57,327 nucleotides of DNA from contig NZ_BAXB01000024.1 of the NCBI RefSeq assembly GCF_000698145.1, forward strand, positions 1 through 57,327, given 5' to 3'. Source of the DNA: Geomicrobium sp. JCM 19039 (GTDB lineage Bacteria; Bacillota; Bacilli; Bacillales; Marinococcaceae). Below are positions 1 through 8,424 of the stretch, piece by piece (within the stretch, counting starts at the first letter, position 1; each line of letters begins with the position of its first letter). A model generated the notes under the pieces. That model saw only the letters and a list, made by a program, of their open reading frames with translations, had not been told where the DNA came from and searched no databases. The translations under genes were made by a program, and so were the position numbers.

Positions 1-524
1 TCGGTTGTGACACTTACCGGCGGAGTAAATCACTATTATCAGTATCGAAATCAAACAAAGGAGGGGGCTTTCGAGGGAAAATTTATGCAATTCCTTCACC
101 ATTTGTTGTGTCCACAGTTGATCAAGCAGACCGGTTCCTTACAGAACCTTCCATTCAAGAGATGATGGAACTTGCTCAACTTACGAAATATGCGGTTGTC
201 GGTATAGGAGGAGTGTCTTCAGAAGCCACGTTTGTTCAAAGAGAGAATCTGACGATGAATGAATTGGCCTATATTCGAAAGGAAAACGGGGTGGGGGATA
301 TTCTTGGTCAATTTTATAATCAGAGCGGGGAACGCCTTGATCTCTCCTTGCATCGACGGTTGATCGGCATATCCATTGAGAATCTAAAGACGATGTACAC
401 CATTGGTGTGGCAGGTGGCGCTGAAAAGCTTGAAGCGATCCATGGGGCGCTCCGAGGGCAGTACTTGGCAGTGTTGGTGACTGACGAAGAAACTGCACAA
501 TCATTACTATCGATGGGAAGGTGA
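1..524 (+). CDS. lsrR: SorC/LsrR-type sugar-binding transcriptional regulator, C-terminal part, frameshifted
   Basis: Partial at the window edge. Frame 1 is open from base 1 to about base 80; the protein then continues in frame 3 to the stop at 524, so one base (probably a T of the TTT run at 82-84) is missing. The joined product is the effector-binding domain of a SorC/DeoR-family regulator: VVTLTGG near the start, then AIPSPFVV, VGIGGV, DILGQFYN and IGVAGG, which line the phospho-sugar pocket in this family. LsrR is the member that binds phospho-AI-2 and represses lsr genes. The lsrK-like gene follows after 4 bp, so phospho-AI-2 is the likely ligand. The N-terminal helix-turn-helix lies outside the window. 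Family call is firm; the symbol rests on context. Confidence 0.72.
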   Translation, partial: GCDTYRRSKSLLSVSKSNKGGGFRGKIYAIPSPFVVSTVDQADRFLTEPSIQEMMELAQLTKYAVVGIGGVSSEATFVQRENLTMNELAYIRKENGVGDILGQFYNQSGERLDLSLHRRLIGISIENLKTMYTIGVAGGAEKLEAIHGALRGQYLAVLVTDEETAQSLLSMGR

Positions 525-528
525 TTAC

Positions 529-2082
529 TTGGACTATTATCTGGCTTTGGATGCCGGCACAGGCAGCTTTCGGGCTGTTCTATTTGATGGAAAAGGGCGG
601 CATGTAAAGGTCGTACAAAAGGAATGGTACCATCTTGAAGATCCAGAGGTAGAAGGGTCGATGAATTTCGATTACGAAGAGAATTGGCTGCTCGTCAAAC
701 GATGCATTAAAGAGGTTAGTCGTGAGGTAGAACGTGCGCATATCCGAACAGTTAGTGCAACGAGTATGAGAGAGGGTTTTGTGCTGTTAGATCAACAAGG
801 GAAAGAACTATGGGCTTGCGCAAATGTAGACGCCAGAGCGGCAAAAGAGGTGCGAGAGTTAAAAGAGAAGCACCGCACATTTGAAGAAGAGGTTTATAAG
901 ACATCAGGTCAGACGTTCGCGCTCGGTGCGCTGCCGAGGCTGCTATGGTTGGAAGTGCATGAACCGCTCATCTATAACCGTATGGACTGTTTATTAATGA
1001 TCAATGATTGGATTCTTTACAAATTATGTGGCGTGAAGCAAACAGATCCATCGAACGGCTGTACGACGGGGATATTCAGTCTTGAAAAACGAAGCTGGTC
1101 AAAAGAGATTGCAAACCGATCCGGTATGGAGCGTAATATTTTTCCTGAAGTCAATGAACCCGGCACATGCATTGGATATGTAGAATCTTCCTTATGCGAA
1201 GAAATTGGACTCGATTCTTGCACGAAAGTGATTAGCGGAGGTGGTGATGCTCAAGTCGCTTCAATTGGTGTTGGCGCGGTGCATCATGGAGATACGGTCA
1301 TTTCAGGAGGGTCGTTTTGGCAGCAGGAAGTAAACGTATCAACGCTTCCTCCAAGAATGGAAGCAAACGTGCGTGTGAACTGTCATGCGACATGTGATCT
1401 CTGGCAAATCGAAACCATTGTCTTTACCCCGGGACTCGTCATGCGTTGGTTTAAAAATACGTTTTGCCACAATGAAGAGCTTGAGGCAGGACGTTTAAAG
1501 AAAAATGTTTATGAACTGATGGAAGAGAAAGCGCGTCATGTTCCGGTCGGTTCATATGGTGTGATCCCTATTTTTTCTGATGTGATGAATTTTATTGAAT
1601 GGCGTCACGCCGCTCCTTCATTTTTAAACCTAAGCACGGATCCAAAGAAATCCGGTCATGTTGTGTTGTACCGATCACTGCTGGAGAACACAGCGCTAGC
1701 CACCTATGGCAATTTAAAACGTATTGAGCAGGAAGTGAATTACTACCCAACTCAAGTGATTTTCGCGGGGGGAGCAGCAAAAGGCAAGTTATGGTGTCAA
1801 ATTTTGGCTGATGTATTAGGTGTTCCGGTGAAAGTGCCTGCTGAAAAAGAGGCAGCCGCATTAGGTACTGCACTGCTGTCTGCGACTGCTGTCGGTGCCC
1901 ATCGCACATTGCAAGACGCCGTGCATGAATGGGTTGAGTGGGAGCAGACGTATACACCGAACAGGAACCATCACGAACAATACATGAAGCTGTATGAAAC
2001 GTGGCGCTCAGCGTATGCAGTACAACTTCAATTGGCCGATGAAGGCACGACCAAGCATATGTGGAAGGCACCAGGGTTGTAA
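529..2082 (+). CDS. lsrK: Autoinducer-2 kinase (FGGY family)
   Basis: A 517-residue FGGY carbohydrate kinase starting at TTG. LsrK phosphorylates internalised AI-2 (DPD), trapping it in the cytosol and creating the inducer of LsrR. The N-terminal phosphate loop is DAGTGS (residues 8-13); CSMREG-like TSMREGFVLL, WACANVDARA, a TSGQTFALGALPRLLWL stretch, GGGDAQ in mid-protein, MRWF, YGVIPIFSDVM, HAAPSFLNLS and the late FAGGAAKGKLW motif follow in the order and spacing I remember for E. coli LsrK. The resemblance is to LsrK in particular, not to glycerol or xylulose kinases. It is flanked by an LsrR-like gene and an LsrF-like gene, which supports the call. No transporter genes (lsrACDB) are visible; they may lie left of the window. 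Confidence 0.88.
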   Translation: MDYYLALDAGTGSFRAVLFDGKGRHVKVVQKEWYHLEDPEVEGSMNFDYEENWLLVKRCIKEVSREVERAHIRTVSATSMREGFVLLDQQGKELWACANVDARAAKEVRELKEKHRTFEEEVYKTSGQTFALGALPRLLWLEVHEPLIYNRMDCLLMINDWILYKLCGVKQTDPSNGCTTGIFSLEKRSWSKEIANRSGMERNIFPEVNEPGTCIGYVESSLCEEIGLDSCTKVISGGGDAQVASIGVGAVHHGDTVISGGSFWQQEVNVSTLPPRMEANVRVNCHATCDLWQIETIVFTPGLVMRWFKNTFCHNEELEAGRLKKNVYELMEEKARHVPVGSYGVIPIFSDVMNFIEWRHAAPSFLNLSTDPKKSGHVVLYRSLLENTALATYGNLKRIEQEVNYYPTQVIFAGGAAKGKLWCQILADVLGVPVKVPAEKEAAALGTALLSATAVGAHRTLQDAVHEWVEWEQTYTPNRNHHEQYMKLYETWRSAYAVQLQLADEGTTKHMWKAPGL

Positions 2083-2099
2083 TGAAAAGGAGGGGGCAC

Positions 2100-2468
2100 G
2101 TGAAGAAAGTAAACGAAGGCGACTTTGAATATCGTTTCAGCGATCACGGACCGAAATATTTAACAAAAGGTCCAAACGTTGATGTGGGCGTTGTGGTACT
2201 CAAGCCATCACAGGAATTCCAGAACCATTATCATACGACGTGCGAAGAAATTTTCTATATTTTAGAAGGAGAAATTGATTTTTACATTAATAATAAGAGA
2301 GTTCCAGTCAAGGAGGGGGACTTGATTCAGTGTGCGAAGGGAGATTCACATTATTTAATTAATACATCAAGCAATGACTTTAAAGCGATGTTTATTAAAT
2401 CGCCTCATATTGCGGTCAAAGATTCGGTGATGATCAGCAACCCAACTACAGAGGAGGACAATACATGA
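2100..2468 (+). CDS. Small single-domain cupin protein of the lsr operon
   Basis: The start is GTG at 2100, behind AAAGGAGGGGG at 2086-2096, giving 122 residues; a longer reading from 2061 would overlap lsrK and has no ribosome site. The protein is one beta-barrel. Cupin motif 1 is complete: HYH, four residues, E, six residues, G (HYHTTCEEIFYILEG). Motif 2 is GDLIQCAKGDSHYLIN, with Ala where Pro is usual but with the metal-ligand His kept. Two His, a Glu and a third His could hold one divalent metal. The gene sits between lsrK and lsrF and overlaps lsrF by ATGA, so all three are translated together. Lsr loci normally carry LsrG, which isomerises phospho-AI-2 before LsrF acts; no LsrG is seen here. 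A role as isomerase or other AI-2-phosphate enzyme is inference. Confidence 0.82.
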   Translation: MKKVNEGDFEYRFSDHGPKYLTKGPNVDVGVVVLKPSQEFQNHYHTTCEEIFYILEGEIDFYINNKRVPVKEGDLIQCAKGDSHYLINTSSNDFKAMFIKSPHIAVKDSVMISNPTTEEDNT

Positions 2469-3238
2469 GCTGGGGCTTTGAAAATCGAATGAATACGCTA
2501 ATACCAAATGGTCGTTCTGTCATGTTGGCCATTGACCATGGTTATTTCCTCGGTCCAATCACCGGTTTGTCAAATCCTTATCAAACCGTCGAGAAGCTTC
2601 TCCCATATACGGATTCACTGTTTTTAACAAGAGGTGCGCTAAAATGTATGCCTAAGGAGCTGACCACGCCGATTTCCCTGAGAATTTCAGGAGGGCCGAG
2701 TGTTCTCAATGATCTAGCCAATGAAGAACTTGTCACCTCTGTAAAAGATGCAGTACGTCAAAATGCTGTGGCAGTAGGTGTGAGTACTTTCATAGGCTCA
2801 CAGTTTGAAACCAAAACCGTAAACAACTTAGCACGGGCAGTGACCGAAGCTCACGAATATGATCTTCCAGTGTTAGGAATTACAGCAGTTGGGAAAGAGT
2901 TGGAAAAACGTGACGCGCGGTTTTTGTCTTTGGCATCACGCATTCTTGCAGAAATCGGAGCAGATATTGTAAAAACTTACTATTGTGATGAATTCGAGAA
3001 AGTAACGAGCACGTGCCCAGTGCCGATTGTGATTGCGGGAGGTCCAAAGTTTGACACGATTGAAGAAGCTTTTGAGATTGCCTATCGCGCTTTGCAAGAA
3101 GGAGCAGTCGGTGTAGATATGGGCAGAAACATTTGGCAGTCTAACAATCCGCTCGGTATGATAAAAGGAATTAATGGAATCGTACATGGTGGCTTGACAG
3201 TGAAGGAAGCAACGGAGCTGTATGAGAGTACGTCTTGA
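2465..3238 (+). CDS. lsrF: LsrF-like 3-hydroxy-2,4-pentadione 5-phosphate thiolase
   Basis: A 257-residue class I aldolase-fold (DhnA/DeoC-like) protein. LsrF transfers an acetyl group from the processed AI-2 phosphate to CoA, ending AI-2 catabolism. Matching stretches in order: AIDHGYFLGPITGL near residue 22, the Schiff-base-type lysine in IVKTYYCDEF, CPVPIVIAGGP, and GVDMGRNIWQS near the C-terminus. E. coli LsrF has a longer N-terminal extension that is missing here. Start ATG 2465 has GAGGA at 2452-2456 and overlaps the cupin stop. A strong hairpin follows directly, so this is the last gene of the operon. Confidence 0.86.
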   Translation: MSWGFENRMNTLIPNGRSVMLAIDHGYFLGPITGLSNPYQTVEKLLPYTDSLFLTRGALKCMPKELTTPISLRISGGPSVLNDLANEELVTSVKDAVRQNAVAVGVSTFIGSQFETKTVNNLARAVTEAHEYDLPVLGITAVGKELEKRDARFLSLASRILAEIGADIVKTYYCDEFEKVTSTCPVPIVIAGGPKFDTIEEAFEIAYRALQEGAVGVDMGRNIWQSNNPLGMIKGINGIVHGGLTVKEATELYESTS

Positions 3239-3240
3239 AC

Positions 3241-3274
3241 AAAAGCAAGCTGCCGAACCGGCAGCTTGCTTTTT
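3241..3274 (+). terminator. Bidirectional rho-independent terminator between lsrF and the efflux gene
   Basis: A perfect 15-bp inverted repeat (3241-3255 with 3259-3273) with a 3-nt loop. It has A-tract on the left and T-tract on the right, so it can stop transcripts of both the lsr operon and the convergent efflux gene, whose stop codon lies at its edge. Confidence 0.9.
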
Positions 3275-4718
3275 ACTTAGATTTTTTACTGCGAATAAAC
3301 AGAGCGATCACCAGTGCAATGCAGGCAAAGATAAACCCGAATGAGAAGCTTTGTTGAGCACCGATTGTGAGTGCTTCAATTTGCTGTGCAGCAGTCGGAT
3401 CTTCAATGCCTGAGAGTGCATTACTTCTGCCTGTTTCCATAATGGAAATAAAGATGGCAGCACCAATCGCACCAGAAACTTGCATGAGTGTATTAAAGAT
3501 CGCTGTACCATGCGGGTACAAATGACGTGGTAAGTGGTTGAGTCCGTTCGTTTGCGCAGGCATCATAATCATCGCGACGGAAACCATCACAAAAATGTGC
3601 TGGATCGCAAGGATCCACTCGTCTACACCTGGGGTGGAGAATCGATACGTGAATACGGTGATGACGAGTAAAATGGCTCCTGGAATAATGATTGGGCGCG
3701 GACCAACCTTATCAAAGATTCGCCCCATGATTGGAGACATCGCCCCGTTTATAATCCCACCTGGCAACATAATGAGTCCGGTAGCAATGGCGGTGAACAG
3801 TAACGCAGATTGCATATAAATCGGCAGAACGAGCATGAGTGCAAACATCGTCATCATGACGAGCATGACAATAATTAAACCAAAGGCAAACATCGGGTAG
3901 CGGAATACACGTAAGTCCAGAAGCGGATCTTTCATTTTAATCTGACGGAACGCGAACGCGGCAAGCCCGATAAACCCTGCAGCAAGCGAGGCGATGACAA
4001 TTGGGTCTGCAAGTGAGGAATCGCCTTTTCCAGCGGTGCTAAATCCGTATACAATTCCTCCAAAGCCGATCGTAGACAACAAGAATGAAAAGAGATCAAG
4101 TTTTGGTCTTGACGTTTTCGTGACGTTCTTTAAGACGAAGTAACCGAACACTAGAGAAAACAGGGCGATTGGGATCACGAGAAAGAAGATCCAGCGCCAC
4201 GATAATCCTTCAATAATAAACCCGGAGACAGTAGGCCCGATTGCTGGAGCAAACATGATGACAAGTCCCATCATACCCATTGCTGCCCCACGTCTTTCTT
4301 GGGGAATAACAGCAAGAATGACATTCATGAGTAACGGAATCATAATCGCAGTCCCGACCGCTTGCACTATTCGTCCTATAAGAAGGAAGGCAAAGGTTGG
4401 GCTAAAACCTGCGACAATCGTACCGAGCGTAAACAGTGTCATCGCCGTAATAAATAGTTGTCTAGTTGTGAATCGTTGAATGAAATATGCAGAAATCGGA
4501 ATCAAGATTCCGATGACGAGCATATAGCTAGTCACGAGCCATTGAGCTGTACTTGAGTTCACGCCCAAGTCCCCCATAATGGCTTGTAGAGCCACGTTCA
4601 GAATCGTTTCATTTAAGATCGCAACAAAGGCGCCTGAAAGAAGAACGGCTAATATTGGTATCGGTTTTACATTAGGTAAGTCTTCTTTTATTTCTGCAGT
4701 TGTTGGTGCATGTGCCAT
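3273..4718 (-). CDS. DHA2-family MFS drug efflux transporter (EmrB/LmrB type)
   Basis: A 481-residue, mostly hydrophobic protein of the 14-helix DHA2 branch of the major facilitator superfamily. These proton-antiport exporters confer resistance to lipophilic drugs. Family marks are LNETILNVALQAIM in helix 1, QWLVTSYMLV in helix 2, the loop motif GRIVQAVGTAIMIPLLMN, RRGAAMG and the motif-C-like GPTVSGFI. Length agrees with B. subtilis LmrB (about 480 residues). It is transcribed divergently from a TetR regulator, with palindromes between the genes that probably serve both. The drug cannot be named from sequence. Confidence 0.88.
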   Translation of the reverse strand: MAHAPTTAEIKEDLPNVKPIPILAVLLSGAFVAILNETILNVALQAIMGDLGVNSSTAQWLVTSYMLVIGILIPISAYFIQRFTTRQLFITAMTLFTLGTIVAGFSPTFAFLLIGRIVQAVGTAIMIPLLMNVILAVIPQERRGAAMGMMGLVIMFAPAIGPTVSGFIIEGLSWRWIFFLVIPIALFSLVFGYFVLKNVTKTSRPKLDLFSFLLSTIGFGGIVYGFSTAGKGDSSLADPIVIASLAAGFIGLAAFAFRQIKMKDPLLDLRVFRYPMFAFGLIIVMLVMMTMFALMLVLPIYMQSALLFTAIATGLIMLPGGIINGAMSPIMGRIFDKVGPRPIIIPGAILLVITVFTYRFSTPGVDEWILAIQHIFVMVSVAMIMMPAQTNGLNHLPRHLYPHGTAIFNTLMQVSGAIGAAIFISIMETGRSNALSGIEDPTAAQQIEALTIGAQQSFSFGFIFACIALVIALFIRSKKSK

Positions 4719-4777
4719 AGCCGTCCCTCCTAAAAATATTTATGGCTTGAATCAGCAAGATGAATCGTACCATGATT

Positions 4778-4821
4778 ATTTACGAAACGCAATCGTTTCG
4801 AAACAGTTTCGTTTCGTAAAT
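4778..4821. promoter_or_regulatory. Nested palindromic operator between the efflux gene and tetR
   Basis: A 12-bp inverted repeat, ATTTACGAAACG (4778-4789) and CGTTTCGTAAAT (4810-4821), encloses a second perfect palindrome GTTTCGAAAC (4795-4804). The core GTTTCG occurs repeatedly in both orientations. It lies between divergent efflux and tetR genes, the usual place for a TetR-family operator, and two dimers could bind. Binding by the adjacent regulator is inference. Confidence 0.72.
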
Positions 4822-4880
4822 TTGCACTCTGTATATCCTGGTGATACGATGAAATGACTATGGGAAGAAGGGGGCTTGTC

Positions 4881-5477
4881 ATGAGTGCGGTTGAAAAGAA
4901 GAAGGGGCGCCCTTTGGACAAGAGTCGGGATCGCATCATCATGCAGTCGGCACTAGAGCTCATCGGAGAACACGGATATGAACGTGTGTCGATGGACCGT
5001 ATTGCTCAGCACGCAGGCGTAGGAAAAGCGACGATCTATCGAAGGTGGACGTCAAAAACACATCTCGTTATTCAGGCAATTTCCGACGTGAAGCCGTTTG
5101 AAGAGATTTTACAAGAAGTGGAGCAATTTGCTAGCTTACGGGATCAATTGTTTCATTTAATGGCGTCTAGTTTTCGAATTGAAGATGAATCGATTCAACG
5201 TGCATATGCAGCAATTGGAAGTGCAGCTTCACAAAATAAAGAATTAGAACTTGGGTTACAGCAAGGATATTATCACAAGTTTCGGCTTGCTTTCTTCGCG
5301 ATACTCGACCCTTACATGTACCCAACCCCAACGCTCACGCTGGAACAACTGGATTTAGTCGCAGATATCGGACCTTCAATGATTCATTACCGAACGATTG
5401 TGACGAAGAAAACGGTTGATGCGAATTATATTTATCAGATTATTGATGAGTTGATTTTGCCTAAATTATGCCATTGA
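4881..5477 (+). CDS. TetR/AcrR-family transcriptional repressor
   Basis: I chose ATG 4881 (198 residues) because AAGAAGGGGG lies 7-10 nt upstream; the upstream in-frame ATG at 4854 has no ribosome site. Residues about 10-60 form the TetR DNA-binding domain: a GRP basic start, a helix, then VSMDRIAQHAGVGKATIYRRW with the typical recognition helix and tyrosine. The C-terminal two thirds is a helical ligand and dimer domain ending in the TetR_C-like helical region. It is divergent from the DHA2 pump and probably represses it, and perhaps itself, through the palindromes at 4778-4821, with release by an exported compound. Confidence 0.87.
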   Translation: MSAVEKKKGRPLDKSRDRIIMQSALELIGEHGYERVSMDRIAQHAGVGKATIYRRWTSKTHLVIQAISDVKPFEEILQEVEQFASLRDQLFHLMASSFRIEDESIQRAYAAIGSAASQNKELELGLQQGYYHKFRLAFFAILDPYMYPTPTLTLEQLDLVADIGPSMIHYRTIVTKKTVDANYIYQIIDELILPKLCH

Positions 5478-5485
5478 AAGAATAG

Positions 5486-5514
5486 TTGACAACATCGGTG
5501 TAGGGTGCTAAGAT
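5486..5514 (+). promoter_or_regulatory. SigA-type promoter of the metNPQ operon
   Basis: TTGACA (5486-5491), a 17-nt spacer, then TAAGAT (5509-5514). It lies just upstream of the SAM riboswitch, so transcription would begin at about 5521. Confidence 0.75.
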
Positions 5515-5533
5515 TCAAACATCAACTAAATAT

Positions 5534-5641
5534 CCTTATCTGGAGTGGTGGAGGGACTGGCCCTGTGAAACCCGGCAACCGGCAAGCAATTGCAATGGTG
5601 CCAATTCCTGCAAGGTTGTAAATGCCTTGGGAGATGAGATG
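5534..5641 (+). promoter_or_regulatory. SAM-I (S-box) riboswitch
   Basis: All S-box landmarks are present in order: GGTGGAGGGACTGGCCC, GAAACCCGGCAACC, GGTGCCAATTCCTGCAAGG and the closing GGGAGATGAGA. The P1 helix pairs CTTATCT (5535-5541) with AGATGAG (5632-5638). The 3' P1 strand AGATGAG is also complementary to CTCATCT (5664-5670), which forms the antiterminator when SAM is absent; with SAM bound the downstream terminator forms. It therefore turns off metNPQ when SAM is plentiful. Confidence 0.96.
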
Positions 5642-5653
5642 GAATGTACGATT

Positions 5654-5696
5654 AACCTTTCTGCTCATCTTCTAGCAAAAAGGTTATTTTTGTTTT
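5654..5696 (+). terminator. SAM-riboswitch expression-platform terminator
   Basis: AACCTTT and TGCT (5654-5664) pair with AGCA and AAGGTT (5674-5684), followed by ATTTTTGTTTT. The left strand and loop overlap CTCATCT (5664-5670), which alternatively pairs with the riboswitch P1 strand, giving the usual terminator/antiterminator switch. Confidence 0.85.
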
Positions 5697-5793
5697 ATCA
5701 AAACGAAACGGATGCTTGTTTATTTTTTTTCGAACTTAAAATACAGTGAATAGATAAGGATACTTGGAAAAGAACGAATAGGGGGTGCATCAA

Positions 5794-6815
5794 TTGATTC
5801 AAATGAACAATGTGTCAAAGTCTTTTGTGACGAAAGATGCACACATTCATGCAGTAAAAGACGTGAACTTAACGATAGAATCTGGAGAGATCTTTGGCAT
5901 AATTGGCTATAGTGGTGCTGGTAAAAGTACACTTATACGTCTTCTTAACCTTTTAGAGGCGCCTTCATCTGGAACGGTGAAAATTGCCGATTACGACATG
6001 CTTAATTTAAAAGGACGTGCGCTTCGAAAGGCGAGGCAAGAGATTAGCATGATTTTTCAACACTTTAATCTCCTCTGGTCGCGGACGGTACGGGAAAACA
6101 TTGCGTACCCGCTAGAAATTGCCGGTGTACCAAAAAAGAAAAGAAATGAACGAGTAGACGAACTCATTTCGCTTGTCGGCTTGGACGGTAGAGGCGGTGC
6201 CTATCCTTCTCAACTGAGTGGCGGACAAAAACAACGCGTTGGCATTGCCAGAGCACTTGCGAATGACCCAAAAGTATTGCTATGCGATGAAGCGACATCT
6301 GCGCTTGATCCAAAAACGACGTCTTCGATTCTCGAGCTTCTTTACGAAATCAATCAGAAGCTAGGATTGACGATTGTCTCATCACTCATGAAATGCATGT
6401 CATTCACAAAATTTGTGGGCGAGTTGCAGTCATGGAAGATGGAGAAGTGGTCGAGCAAGGGGCAGTGCTTGATGTGTTTAAACATCCAAAGAAAGAAATT
6501 ACTCAAGCGTTCGTGAAGCAAATTACAGAAACCGATGGTTCATTAGAAGTTATTGAGGAGCAATTGCACGATGAAAAAGGTACAGTCGTGAAGCTGACTT
6601 TTGTTGGTGATGAAACGGAGAAGCCAATTGTATCTGATCTCATTCGCAACGTAAACGTTGATGTGAATATTTTGCAAGGGAATATTGCTCGTACGAAAGA
6701 TGGGAGTTATGGTTCTTTGTTCATCTCCCTTGAAGGAACCTCTGACGCAGTAACAGAAGCACTTGCCTATATTGAAAAGCACCATGTTCAGGCGGAGGTG
6801 ATGAATGATGGGTGA
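5794..6815 (+). CDS. metN: Methionine ABC importer ATP-binding protein MetN (frameshifted)
   Basis: MetN powers import of methionine across the membrane. TTG 5794 is preferred as start (AGGGGG at 5780-5785, 8-nt spacing; begins [11 protein letters not shown]). Visible are Walker [10 protein letters not shown], the Q-loop in MIFQHFNLL, signature [15 protein letters not shown], Walker [13 protein letters not shown], and after the break the H-loop THEMHV and a C-terminal NIL regulatory domain (about 75 residues) that binds methionine. The frame breaks at about 6378: TTGTCTCATC lacks one base of the expected ...[10 protein letters not shown]. Riboswitch control and the following metP and metQ genes confirm the substrate. 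The break is most likely a sequencing error. Confidence 0.93.
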
Positions 6816-7476
6816 TGAATTCCTCAGTAATGTCAATTGGGATAATATGCTCGATGCCACGTGGGAAACAGTTTACATGAGCGTCATCGCTATTTTCTTT
6901 ACTTTTATTCTCGGCATTGCCCTTGGTTTATTGTTATTTTTAACATCAAAGAAACAGATATGGGCGAACCCCATTATTAATTGGATTGTCGCGGCGTTTG
7001 TCAATGTGTTTCGTTCCATTCCTTTTATCATTTTAATTATCTTACTCATACCGTTTACGGTTGCGGTACTCAACACAATGCTCGGGCCACAAGCTGCACT
7101 ACCGGCCTTGATTATTGGAGCCGCTCCCTTCTACGCAAGGCTCGTTGAGATTGGTCTGCGTGAAGTGGATAAAGGGGTTATTGAAGCCGCAAGATCAATG
7201 GGCAGTAACCAGCTTCAGATTATATTCAAAGTGTTACTCCCAGAATCAATGCCGGCGCTCGTTTCAGGGATTACCGTCACATCCATCGCACTTGTTGGTT
7301 ATACAGCGATGGCTGGAGTTATCGGTGCTGGTGGCTTAGGGGATCTTGCGTTTCGAGATGGTTTCCAAAGAAATAACCCTGAAATAACATTAATTGCAAC
7401 GATTATTACACTCGTTATCGTCTTCATCTTTCAAGGTATTGGAGACGTTCTAACTAGAAAATTAGATAAAAGATAG
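6808..7476 (+). CDS. metP: Methionine ABC importer permease
   Basis: A membrane permease of about 222 residues with five to six helices, the MetI/MetP partner of MetN. The cytoplasmic coupling loop reads EAARSMGSNQLQIIFKVLLPES, with the EAA motif and conserved Gly; it ends FQGIGDVLTRKL as MetI proteins do. ATG 6808 has GGAGGTG 7 nt upstream (ATG 6805 is only 4 nt away). The gene overlaps the end of metN by 8 bp, so the two are co-translated. Confidence 0.94.
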   Translation: MGDEFLSNVNWDNMLDATWETVYMSVIAIFFTFILGIALGLLLFLTSKKQIWANPIINWIVAAFVNVFRSIPFIILIILLIPFTVAVLNTMLGPQAALPALIIGAAPFYARLVEIGLREVDKGVIEAARSMGSNQLQIIFKVLLPESMPALVSGITVTSIALVGYTAMAGVIGAGGLGDLAFRDGFQRNNPEITLIATIITLVIVFIFQGIGDVLTRKLDKR

Positions 7477-7487
7477 GGGAGAGTTTG

Positions 7488-8387
7488 ATGAAAAAGTTTT
7501 ACACCGCCATTGCAGCAGGATCGTTAACGTTAGCCTTAACGGCATGTGGCACTTCTGATGAAGAAGGAACTGACGAATCAGCAGGAGATGCACCAGAAGA
7601 GACGGAAGAAACTGGGGATGAAGACGATGATGAAGCAGCCCAAGATGGCGAAGCACAGTCACTTGTTGTTGGTGCATCAAACGTTCCTCATGCAGAAATT
7701 TTAGAGTACGCCACAGACCTACTAGAAGAAGAAGGCATTGAATTAGAAATTCAGACATTCAATGACTATGTAATGCCAAACCAAGCCCTTGACCTTGACG
7801 AGTTGGATGCCAACTACTTCCAACATATTCCGTATTTAGAGAGTCAAATTGAAGAACACGGATACGACTTTGAGAACGTCGGTGGTGTTCATATCGAACC
7901 GATGGGGGGATACAGCCAAGAGTACGCATCATTGGCAGACCTTCCTGAAGACGCACATGTCATTATGAGCGACTCTGTCGCTGACCACGGCCGCGTATTA
8001 AGCTTGTTTGAAGCCGAAGGCTTAATTACAATTGCTGATGGCATCGATCCAATCTATGCAACGATTGATGATATTGATGAAAACCCGAATAACTTTGACT
8101 TTGATCCGTCGTACGAAGCTGCTTTACTTCCACAAGCGTTCGATGTCGGCGAGGGCGACGTCGTGTTCATTAACTCTAACTACGCCATTGATAACGACCT
8201 AAACCCTGTCGATGACTCCATCGTTGTCGAGAGTGGTGAAGACAACCCATATGTGAATGTAATCGCAGTGAAAGCTGAAAATCAAGATGACGAGAACATT
8301 CAAACGCTCGTTGACATTCTACAATCTGATGATGTGAAACAATTTATTGAAGATCAGTATGAAGGTGCCGTCCTTCCGGCTGAATAA
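7488..8387 (+). CDS. metQ: Methionine-binding lipoprotein MetQ
   Basis: A substrate-binding lipoprotein (299 residues) of the NlpA/MetQ family, anchored outside the membrane by the lipobox LTAC (Cys about residue 20). A long Asp/Glu-rich linker follows (residues about 23-55), then the folded part: VVGASNVPHAEILEYA, the family strand LDANYFQHIPYLE, and AVLPAE at the end. ATG 7488 has AGGGGAGAG just upstream. The strong acidity of linker and domain is what proteins of halophiles show on the outside of the cell. Last gene of the SAM-controlled operon. Confidence 0.94.
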   Translation: MKKFYTAIAAGSLTLALTACGTSDEEGTDESAGDAPEETEETGDEDDDEAAQDGEAQSLVVGASNVPHAEILEYATDLLEEEGIELEIQTFNDYVMPNQALDLDELDANYFQHIPYLESQIEEHGYDFENVGGVHIEPMGGYSQEYASLADLPEDAHVIMSDSVADHGRVLSLFEAEGLITIADGIDPIYATIDDIDENPNNFDFDPSYEAALLPQAFDVGEGDVVFINSNYAIDNDLNPVDDSIVVESGEDNPYVNVIAVKAENQDDENIQTLVDILQSDDVKQFIEDQYEGAVLPAE

Positions 8388-8391
8388 TGAG

Positions 8392-8424
8392 AACCCCTCC
8401 AAGCTTGGCAGCTTGGAGGGGTTT
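8392..8424 (+). terminator. Terminator of metNPQ
   Basis: Perfect 13-bp stem AACCCCTCCAAGC / GCTTGGAGGGGTT (8392-8404 with 8411-8423), 6-nt loop. The T-run after the stem is weak. The following 190 bases up to 8613 hold no gene I can support. Confidence 0.85.
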
